From DATJWY01 sp035500775 (GTDB lineage Bacteria; Pseudomonadota; Alphaproteobacteria; Acetobacterales; Acetobacteraceae): 15,008 nt of DNA. Position numbers and translations under genes: made by a program. The stretch is taken from NCBI GenBank assembly GCA_035500775.1, contig DATJWY010000227.1:1-15008 (forward strand). Direction: 5' to 3'. Under the pieces are notes generated by a model. It saw nothing but the letters and a program-made list of their open reading frames with translations. It was not told the origin of the DNA and did not search any database. Position 1 is the stretch's first letter. The number at the start of each line of letters is the position of its first letter. Shown here in pieces: positions 1-6,233 of this stretch.

Positions 1-41
1 CGCCGCCGCCTCTCCCGGCGCGGCAGGCCCCGCCCCGCCCC

Positions 42-2633
42 GTGCCCTCCTTCACCGCCGCGGTGATCATCCCCGTCTATCGCCATTCCGCGCGCCTGCC
101 GGAAGCGATCGAATCCGTTCTGGCGCAGGACGGCGCGGAACGCATCGCGACCGTCATCGTCGATGACGGCTGCCCGTTCGAGGAGACGGAAATCGTCGGC
201 GAGACCTACGCGCTCGCGTATGACTCGGTGTTCTATCTGCGCAAGCCGAATGGCGGCCTGAGTTCCGCGCGCAACGCCGGCATCGCCTTCGTCCTCTCGG
301 CCTTCCCGACCGTCGAGGCGGTCTATTTCCTCGACGCGGATAACCGCATCACCCCCACCATGATGCGGGACACGCTCGCCTTCCTGCGGGCCAATCCGGA
401 GATCGACTGGGTCTATCCCAACATCGACAAGATCGGCATCGCGTGGAACGGCAACTACACCGCGCCGTACTCGCGCCTGCTGCATCTCGCCTTCGACAAT
501 ATCTGCGAGGCCGGCAGCCTCGTCTCCCGCCGCCTGCTCGATCGCGGCATCCGCTTCGACGAGGCGATGAAAGCCGGTTTCGAGGACTGGGATTTCTGGC
601 TGCAGGCGATCGGCAAGGGCTGCACGGGGCGGAATTTCCCGACCTTCGGCTTCGAATACCGCCAGCGCGCCGAGAGCATGCTGCGCGATTCGCATCGCCA
701 GAAGCAGGCCATTCTCGACTACCTGCACAAGAAGCACCGCACGCTCTTCACCCCCGACACGTTGCTCGCCTGGGAGCATGAGGAAGCGCCGCGCTACGCC
801 ATGGCGCAAGTCGGGTCGGACCGCTTCGCCCTGTTCACCGACCCCGACATGCCCGGCGAGGAAACCGACCTCGAAGGGTTCGTCACCGCCTTCTGGGCCA
901 GCCTCGCCGAGCCGGATACGCATGGCGTGCCGCCCTTCACGCTCTGGGTGCAGCCCGCGCATCTGGCGGCGCTGAAGCGCCTTGGTCTCTGCCATGGCGC
1001 GCTCTGGCTGATGGAGCGCCTCGCCGATACCGAGCCTTTCGTGGCCCTGCGGCTCGAACGCGATCCGGCCCGCATCGGCGTCAGCATCGACCGGATCGAC
1101 CAGGACAACCCGCTCGCCGCGCCGCCCTCCGGCTGGATGACGCGGCACGCGGTCCTGCGCGACTGCGTGCTCGACAGCGCCGATGACTGGGCGCGATCGC
1201 TGCGCCACCCAGTGCCGGCCCCCGGCGTCATGCAGGTGACCATCCGTGGCCCGTTCAGCTCGGCCGAACTCAGGCCGCCGGTTCTCTCGGCCACCAACGC
1301 CCTGCTCGCGACGCTCGGCGCGTTGCGTGAAGCCTCCTATCGCGAAACGCCGCGCCTGCGCTGGAACTGGCGCAGCGCCTACCTGCCGGACCGAGTTGCC
1401 CGCCACCAATTGTTGCGCCAGGCGGCCAGCGCGGCGCCGGTCATGCCGCGCGTGCGGCGGACGGGAAGCCGCACGATCGGCATCCTGCTGCCGCTCGCCG
1501 CCTTCGGCGGTGTCGAGAAGGTCGCCTATGCCATGGCCCGCGAGCTCAAGGCCGCCGGCTACGAGGTGCATCTCTTCCTGCCCTGCGCCACCACCTATAA
1601 TTACTTCCCTGACAATGACGGCCTGTTCCGGACCATCAATTTCCTGGCCGCGGACTACCCGCTCTGGGGCGGGCAGAACCTGTTCATGGGCCATGAGGTG
1701 ATGCTCAGCCACGACGCGGAAGCGAAGCTCGAGACGGTGCTCGGCTTCCTCGGCGGGCTCGATATCGTCATCAACTGCCAGGTGGCGCCGGTCAACGCGG
1801 TCCTCGGCGCGCTCCGGCGGCGCGGAACCCGCATCATCGGCCACTGGCACGTGATCGACCAGACCGGCTGGGGCCGCGCCGCCGGCCATCCCTATCTCGC
1901 CCTCGCCTTCGAGCATGCCTACGACCTGATGCTGACCTGCTCCGCCGATCTGGAGCGCTGGCTGCATGGCATGGGCGTGCCGCGCGAGAAGCTGCTGCAC
2001 ATTCCCAATGCACCGAGCTACGACATTCCGGCCGAGCGCCTCGCCGCATTGCTGGCGAACCGGCGCGCCCGCACGCGCGACGCGCTGCATGTGGTCTATC
2101 TCGGCCGGCTGGAGCAGCAGAAAGGCATCGAGTGGCTGCTCGCCGCCGTGACGCGCACCCGCGCCCTTGGCCTGCCCGTCGTCTGGCGGGTGATCGGCAG
2201 CGAGGTCATCGAGACGCGGGATGGCTGGACATGGACCGATCGCTTCCTCGCCCAGGGCGTCGAGGTGGAGCGGCCGCTCTATGACAGCACCGCCCTCGCC
2301 GATGTGCTGGCCGAGGCGGATGTCATGGTGCTGCCCTCGCGTTGGGAAGGCGCGCCGCTCTCGATCATCGAGGCGCAGCGCCTCGGCTGCGTCCCGGTCG
2401 CCACCGATGTCGGCGCCGTGCGCGAACTGATCGAGGACGGCGTGGACGGTGTGCTTCTCGGCCCGGCCGAGGGCAACGGCGTCGCCGCCGCGCTGGTGGC
2501 AACCATCGCCGACCTCGCCACCAACCGGACCCGCCTCACCAGCCTCGCGGAGGCCGGCATCGCCCGGCGCGCCAATCGCGGCTGGGCGGAAAGCACGGCG
2601 CCGCTGCTCGACCGGCTGGAAAGCTGGTTCTGA
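42..2633 (+). CDS. Two-domain glycosyltransferase (GT2 N-terminus, GT4 C-terminus), start uncertain
   Basis: Likely transfers two sugars in succession while building a cell-surface polysaccharide in the cytoplasm. Residues about 5-220 form a GT2 (GT-A) domain: opening AVIIPVYRHSARL, DDG at 41-43, the metal-binding DAD at 98-100 and an ED-type motif EDWDFWLQ at 181-188. Residues about 477-863 form a GT4 (GT-B) domain: FGGVEKVAYAMA near its start, VVYLGRLEQQKG near 684, and the EX7E pair in WEGAPLSIIEAQ (E767, E775). Residues about 240-470 match nothing I recognise. I see no signal peptide or membrane helix. The GTG at 42 has no Shine-Dalgarno and the frame stays open to the window edge, so the true start may lie upstream. 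The next gene is 156 bases downstream on the same strand. The two-domain call is firm; donor and acceptor sugars cannot be read from sequence. Confidence 0.9.
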   Translation: MPSFTAAVIIPVYRHSARLPEAIESVLAQDGAERIATVIVDDGCPFEETEIVGETYALAYDSVFYLRKPNGGLSSARNAGIAFVLSAFPTVEAVYFLDADNRITPTMMRDTLAFLRANPEIDWVYPNIDKIGIAWNGNYTAPYSRLLHLAFDNICEAGSLVSRRLLDRGIRFDEAMKAGFEDWDFWLQAIGKGCTGRNFPTFGFEYRQRAESMLRDSHRQKQAILDYLHKKHRTLFTPDTLLAWEHEEAPRYAMAQVGSDRFALFTDPDMPGEETDLEGFVTAFWASLAEPDTHGVPPFTLWVQPAHLAALKRLGLCHGALWLMERLADTEPFVALRLERDPARIGVSIDRIDQDNPLAAPPSGWMTRHAVLRDCVLDSADDWARSLRHPVPAPGVMQVTIRGPFSSAELRPPVLSATNALLATLGALREASYRETPRLRWNWRSAYLPDRVARHQLLRQAASAAPVMPRVRRTGSRTIGILLPLAAFGGVEKVAYAMARELKAAGYEVHLFLPCATTYNYFPDNDGLFRTINFLAADYPLWGGQNLFMGHEVMLSHDAEAKLETVLGFLGGLDIVINCQVAPVNAVLGALRRRGTRIIGHWHVIDQTGWGRAAGHPYLALAFEHAYDLMLTCSADLERWLHGMGVPREKLLHIPNAPSYDIPAERLAALLANRRARTRDALHVVYLGRLEQQKGIEWLLAAVTRTRALGLPVVWRVIGSEVIETRDGWTWTDRFLAQGVEVERPLYDSTALADVLAEADVMVLPSRWEGAPLSIIEAQRLGCVPVATDVGAVRELIEDGVDGVLLGPAEGNGVAAALVATIADLATNRTRLTSLAEAGIARRANRGWAESTAPLLDRLESWF

Positions 2634-2789
2634 CCAGGCCGCCCAGCCATTCCCTGGCCGCCCCTGCGGCAGCGCATTCTGGCGGCGCATTGTAACCCCG
2701 CGCCATTAATGATACGGATGGCGAAGAAAAACGCCCAATCTGGACCAAGGTTTAGAAAAAGGTCCAAAATTTAGAATAAGGCTTGGATT
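2634..2789 (+). promoter_or_regulatory. AT-rich leader before the pyruvyl transferase gene, with short inverted repeat
   Basis: The 3' half of this gap is far more AT-rich than its surroundings. It holds an inverted repeat TGGACC (2741-2746) / GGTCCA (2761-2766) and two copies of TTTAGAA (2751-2757 and 2770-2776). AAGG at 2778-2781 sits 8 bases before the ATG at 2790 and is the likely ribosome binding site. TTGTAA at 2690-2695 is a weak -35 candidate without a well-spaced -10. The region plausibly carries a promoter, so the downstream pair may be transcribed separately from the first glycosyltransferase. This is inference from composition and weak motifs. Confidence 0.35.
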
Positions 2790-3752
2790 ATGGAATGGGG
2801 ATTGCTGTCGAGGCTGACTGCGTTCCTCGACCAGCTGGAGCGCCTGGTCACGACCAGGCGCTATGTTCTCGTGGACTGGCCAGATTACCACAACACGGGC
2901 GATCACCTGATCTGGCTTGGCGCCAAGCACGCCCTCAATCGCCTCGGCCGCATCTGCATCGCCGATTACACGGCCTGGGACGTGCGCAGCGGGGCCATGC
3001 CGGCCGTGCCGCCGGACGTCACGGTGATCTGCAGCGGCGGCGGCAATTTCGGCGACATCTATCCGAATTTCCAGCGCACCCGGGAGATCCTGGCGCAAAC
3101 CTGCCGGGATTCGCGCCTGATCGTCCTGCCGCAGACCATCTATTTCAAGGATCCGGACAAGGCACGGGATTCGGCGGCGCTCTTTCGCGACCATCCGGAC
3201 GCGGTCATCTTCGGCCGCGATCCGCGCAGCGCCGAGGAAGCGGCCGCCTTCACCGCGCCGGAACGGGCGCTGCTCGCGCCGGATTGCGCCCTGTTCCTCT
3301 ACCCCCTGGTCAGCCTGCTGCGCGAGCGTCTGCCCGCCAGCCCGCCGGCGCACGAGACAATGCTACTCGCCCGGAACGATGCCGAGGCCGGCAAGCGCCG
3401 CCCCCAGCTCAATGCCGCCGGCCTGAAACTGGACTGGCTCGGCAAGCTCGGCGACTACACGGATCTCACCGGCGATGTGGAGGCGATCTTCGCCACGCTC
3501 AAACCGGACCTCGCCGCCCTGTTCGGCCCGCTCACCTGGCGGGACGACATCTCCCTGCAACGGCTGATCCTCGGCATCCTCCTGCTCGGCCAGGGGCACC
3601 GCCTCGTGACCGACCGTTTGCATGCCCACATTCTCGCCTGCATGCTGGCCAAGCCGCACACGCTGCTCGACAACAGCTACGGCAAGAACCGCCAGTTCCA
3701 CGCGTGCTGGACGAAGGATATCCCGTTCGTCTCCCTTGAGGATCCCGCGTGA
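2790..3752 (+). CDS. Polysaccharide pyruvyl transferase family protein
   Basis: Members of this family (ExoV/CsaB type) attach a pyruvyl ketal from phosphoenolpyruvate to a sugar of an exopolysaccharide or cell-wall glycan, adding negative charge. The 320-residue protein shows the family landmarks: DYHNTGDHLIWLGA at about 32-45, GGGNFGD at 83-89, LPQTIYF at 113-119, and the C-terminal signature TDRLHAHILACMLAKPH at about 274-290 followed by LLDNSYGKN. Length fits the family. I chose the ATG at 2790 because AAGG lies 8 bases upstream; an overlapping frame starting at 2783 lacks the family motifs. The stop overlaps the next start as GTGA, so the two are probably translationally coupled. The sugar acceptor is unknown. 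ExoV-like proteins are the nearest named relatives I recognise, but a specific symbol is not justified. Confidence 0.88.
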   Translation: MEWGLLSRLTAFLDQLERLVTTRRYVLVDWPDYHNTGDHLIWLGAKHALNRLGRICIADYTAWDVRSGAMPAVPPDVTVICSGGGNFGDIYPNFQRTREILAQTCRDSRLIVLPQTIYFKDPDKARDSAALFRDHPDAVIFGRDPRSAEEAAAFTAPERALLAPDCALFLYPLVSLLRERLPASPPAHETMLLARNDAEAGKRRPQLNAAGLKLDWLGKLGDYTDLTGDVEAIFATLKPDLAALFGPLTWRDDISLQRLILGILLLGQGHRLVTDRLHAHILACMLAKPHTLLDNSYGKNRQFHACWTKDIPFVSLEDPA

Positions 3753-5233
3753 GCCACTCCGCCCAGCCGCGCCTCGGCTTTGTCATTCTTTGCCACGACA
3801 ATCCGCTGCAGCTTGTCCGGCTGGTGGACGCCCTGCTCGGGCAAGGCACGCCGATCGTCATCCACGTGGACGGCAAGGCGCCGCGCGCGGTCCATGACGC
3901 GGCGCTCGGCCTCGCCGCGATTCGTCCGGAAATCCGCTATTTGTCGCGCTATGTCTGCTCCTGGGGCGGGTGGTCCCTGGTGCAGGCGTCGCTGGACGGC
4001 ATGGAACTGGCGCAGCGCCTTGACCCGGCGCTGACCCATATCGCCCTGCTCAGCGGCACCCACATGCCGACAAAGAAGCTGCCGGACCTGCTGGCCGACC
4101 TGCCGGCGGACCGGACATTGCTCGACTACCATCCGCGGCCGGCGACCGGGGCCGGCGGCGCACAAAATTGGTGGACCCGCGAATTGCTGCCCCGTCTGCA
4201 CTTCCTCTACGAGGAAGTCCCCGGGGTGGGGCCGGTGCGCATCAGCGCGGCCGAAACGCCGGCCGAACTCCTGGCCACCGGCTCGCAATGGCTCGTGGTC
4301 GCGACCCGCCACCTGCGCGCCCTCGATCCCGCCTTGCTCGCCAGCGCCATCGGGACGTTCCGCGCCTCCCTCATCCCGGACGAGATGTTCTTCCAGACCC
4401 TGTTCCTCTCCGGGCTGGACCGCAATGAGATCGTCCGCAAGAAAACGACCGCGGTGGAGTTCGAGGCGGACGGGCGGCCGAAGCCGATGGACGAGCCGGG
4501 GCTGAGCGAGGCCGCCGCGCGCGGCTATCTGTTCGGCCGCAAGGTCGCGGACTCCACCCCGCTCGGCGATGCGTTCCGCGCCAGGCTGCGCGCCCGCGAG
4601 GACCGCCCGCTGGAACAGACCCTGTTCGACCTGACCGGCATCGCGCTCGGCGGGGCGGGCGGGGTGGTTTCGGGGCCGGTCCTCACGCGCGGCCAGCGCC
4701 CGGATTCGCATTTCGCCCGCACCGGTCATGTCGGCCTCCGGGTGATGCAGGGCCAGTTCTACCGGCGAATCGAGGCGCTGGTGCAGGGCTTCGCCAAGGC
4801 CGGAAACCGCGACATCGTCCTGCGGATCTGGCGGGAGAGCGCGCCCTATACCGCCGTCATCATCGACCGCGCCCTCGGCGTCTCCGGCATCTGCCTCGTC
4901 TTCCGCAGTTTCGATTTCCTGAATTTCGACGCCGTCCTCTGCATCAAGGAGGAACGCCAGGCGGACATCCTGGCCCGGCTGGACACGCCCGAGACGCGCC
5001 GCCGCCTCGCGCCGCTGATGCCGGATTACGCCCTGGCGCGGGAGACGAGCCCGATCGTCGCCTTCTGGCCCTGGCTCGACCTGTTCCGGGACGAGATCCG
5101 CCGGCAAGGCATCGTCACCCTGCCCGAGGCGGGGTGGTCGGATGCCCTGGACGCGTTCGCCACGCGCTGGCTCAACCGCTACATCCAGATCTGTCAGCTG
5201 CTGACGGAGGACGCGGCCGCCGCCGCGCCCTGA
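3749..5233 (+). CDS. GT14-type (core-2/I-branching beta-1,6-N-acetylglucosaminyltransferase-like) glycosyltransferase
   Basis: The N-terminal ~300 residues match the core-2/I-branching family: FVILCHDNP at 11-19, IHVDGK at 38-43, WGGWSLVQASLDGM at 72-85, LLSGTHMPTK at 100-109, GSQWLVV at 178-184 and the IPDEMFFQTLF block at about 209-219, which carries the acidic DE pair. Residues about 300-494 are a second region with no motif I can assign; bacterial homologues often carry an uncharacterised C-terminal domain of this size. The protein has no signal peptide and probably acts in the cytoplasm on a lipid-linked or nascent polysaccharide. It starts with GTG overlapping the previous TGA (GTGA), with GAGG upstream, which fits coupling with the pyruvyl transferase. 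The family name comes from animal enzymes, so N-acetylglucosamine as donor is not established here. Confidence 0.85.
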   Translation: MSHSAQPRLGFVILCHDNPLQLVRLVDALLGQGTPIVIHVDGKAPRAVHDAALGLAAIRPEIRYLSRYVCSWGGWSLVQASLDGMELAQRLDPALTHIALLSGTHMPTKKLPDLLADLPADRTLLDYHPRPATGAGGAQNWWTRELLPRLHFLYEEVPGVGPVRISAAETPAELLATGSQWLVVATRHLRALDPALLASAIGTFRASLIPDEMFFQTLFLSGLDRNEIVRKKTTAVEFEADGRPKPMDEPGLSEAAARGYLFGRKVADSTPLGDAFRARLRAREDRPLEQTLFDLTGIALGGAGGVVSGPVLTRGQRPDSHFARTGHVGLRVMQGQFYRRIEALVQGFAKAGNRDIVLRIWRESAPYTAVIIDRALGVSGICLVFRSFDFLNFDAVLCIKEERQADILARLDTPETRRRLAPLMPDYALARETSPIVAFWPWLDLFRDEIRRQGIVTLPEAGWSDALDAFATRWLNRYIQICQLLTEDAAAAAP

Positions 5234-5239
5234 ACGGCG

Positions 5240-5258
5240 GGCCGGACACGCTCCGGCC
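5240..5258 (+). terminator. Hairpin just after the GT14 stop codon
   Basis: GGCCGGA (5240-5246) pairs perfectly with TCCGGCC (5252-5258) around a 5-base loop, starting 7 bases after the TGA. No T-run follows, so it may stop transcription poorly on its own or mainly protect the mRNA 3' end. Confidence 0.45.
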
Positions 5259-5282
5259 GCTCAGCCGGTTCGCCTGCCGCCA

Positions 5283-5529
5283 AAAAGGCCAGGGCTCCCC
5301 CTCCGTGGCCATTCCACCGCTCCTGCGGAGCGGCGGAACCTTGGGCCACTCCGCCTGGACCCGTCACGCGAAGGCGTGCCTACGCACGACGGGGCCGTAC
5401 GGCCCCAGACCCCATGAACTTAAAGAAATCAAATGGTTGGGGGCCTGGGGCCTCAAGGCCCCAGTGGGGGTCCAGGGGGCAAAGCCCCCCTGGTCTTCCA
5501 GCGGTCAAGACATAAGGCCGTTGGTACAA
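5283..5529 (+). repeat. Composite palindromic repeat, copy A (long form, plus orientation)
   Basis: This fills most of the 345-base gap between convergent genes. It is a chain of hairpins: CCGCTCC/GGAGCGG (5317-5333), CACGC/GCGTG (5365-5378), the palindrome GGGGCCGTACGGCCCC (5391-5406), CTGGGGCC/GGCCCCAG (5445-5464) and CCAGGGGGC/GCCCCCCTGG with one bulge (5472-5493). A short AT-rich core (5412-5436) lies between the third and fourth. Its right half aligns with the minus strand of 10656-10824, including a shared end GGCCGTTGGTACAA (5516-5529). The exact left border is uncertain; 5281-5380 appears to contain an extra inserted hairpin. I see no gene here. The frame running through it is discussed under findings. 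Confidence 0.75.
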
Positions 5530-5566
5530 CGGCGACCGTCTGGCGGGGGCGCGCCAGCGTCCCCCG
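5517..5566 (-). terminator. Paired hairpins downstream of infC
   Basis: CGGGGG-CGC and GCG-T-CCCCCG (5544-5566) form a stem with one bulge, 13 bases after the infC stop on the minus strand. Further on, GCCGTTG/CAACGGC (5517-5533) forms a perfect 7-bp stem that overlaps the end of repeat copy A. There is no T-run after either stem, so a termination role is inferred from position only. Confidence 0.35.
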
Positions 5567-5578
5567 TTCAGCCTGCGG

Positions 5579-6100
5579 TCAACGCGGAGAGAGCACCATG
5601 ATCATCTGACGGTTCTCCATCCGCGGCATCTGCTCGACCTTGGTATTCTCGTCGAGGTCGGTACGGATGCGCTCAAGAACCTTCACACCGAGATCCTGGT
5701 GCGCCATCTCACGGCCACGGAACCGGAGCGTGACCTTCACCTTGTCACCCTCATCGATGAACGACTTCATGGCGCGCAGCTTCACCTGATAGTCGTTCTC
5801 GTCGATGTTCGGCCGGACCTTGACTTCCTTGATCTCAATGACTTTTTGCTTCTTCCTCGCCTCGTTCTTCTTCTTCTGCTGCTCGTATTTGAACTTCCCG
5901 TAGTCCAGGATCTTGACCACTGGCGGATCGGCATTGGGGCTGATCTCGAGCAGGTCGAGCCCCACCGCATAGGCGCGCAGCAGCGCATCGCGCGCCGACA
6001 TCACCCCCTGCATCTCACCATCCTGGTCGATCAACCGGACCTGGGGAACGCGTATCTCTTCGTTGACGCGGGGCCCGTCGCGAGTGGGCGAAGCGGGCAT
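5579..6100 (-). CDS. infC: Translation initiation factor IF-3
   Basis: IF-3 binds the 30S subunit, keeps it apart from 50S and checks the start codon and initiator tRNA. The 173-residue frame shows the N-domain (RVNEEIRVPQVRLIDQDGE at about 11-29, LDLLEISPNADPPVVKILDYGK at about 48-69), a lysine-rich linker with KYEQQKKKNEARKKQKV, and the C-domain ending RFRGREMAHQDLG and NRQMIMVLSPR. Length is normal. The ATG at 6098-6100 has only AGAGG four bases away. An in-frame ATA at 6113-6115 lies 6 bases after GGAG (6122-6125), a better spacing, and would add five residues. Unusual start codons are a known autoregulatory feature of infC, so the real start may be 6115. It follows thrS by 133 bases and may be co-transcribed. 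The usual partners rpmI and rplT are absent here. Confidence 0.96.
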   Translation of the reverse strand: MPASPTRDGPRVNEEIRVPQVRLIDQDGEMQGVMSARDALLRAYAVGLDLLEISPNADPPVVKILDYGKFKYEQQKKKNEARKKQKVIEIKEVKVRPNIDENDYQVKLRAMKSFIDEGDKVKVTLRFRGREMAHQDLGVKVLERIRTDLDENTKVEQMPRMENRQMIMVLSPR

Positions 6101-6126
6101 GGGACCTCTGGCTATCGGACTCTCCT
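6101..6126 (-). promoter_or_regulatory. infC ribosome binding region with alternative AUA start
   Basis: Reading the minus strand, AGGAGA (6126-6121) is followed by GTCCG and ATA (6115-6113), then four codons and the ATG (6100-6098). The strong Shine-Dalgarno is 20 bases or more from the ATG but correctly spaced for the ATA. A weaker AGAGG lies four bases before the ATG. This layout decides which start is used. Confidence 0.55.
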
Positions 6127-6233
6127 GTTACTGTTTCGGAACCGTACCGGCCGCGCCACCGCCTCGGCGGGGCACGGCGCATTGCGGGCGCAGTCTTGCC
6201 GCCCCGTGGCCCGGGGATCAAGCAAACAAAAAC

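Noticed and set aside
3677..5107. Long open frame (476 codons) on the minus strand
   Set aside because: It is antisense to the GT14 gene, whose family motifs are clear. The translated product is low-complexity and Arg/Asp/Glu-rich, as expected for a shadow frame.
5501..5580. Possible tRNA gene near the GGCCGTTGGTACAACGGC hairpin
   Set aside because: No T-loop consensus (GGTTCGA-type), no acceptor stem pairing and no CCA-like end. Only a simple palindrome is present.
5134..5601. Plus-strand frame of 155 codons through repeat copy A
   Set aside because: It starts inside the GT14 gene in another frame and mostly reads repeat hairpins. Only the 17-codon part shared with copy C is kept, as a finding.
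5846..5890. Pyrimidine-rich tract on the plus strand, considered as a regulatory or triplex element
   Set aside because: It is the complement of lysine and glutamine codons in the IF-3 linker, so coding explains it.
6101..6233. Possible infC promoter or attenuator in the thrS-infC gap
   Set aside because: A short T-rich stretch and a weak CCCCG/CGGGG stem are present, but no convincing -35/-10 pair or terminator could be placed.
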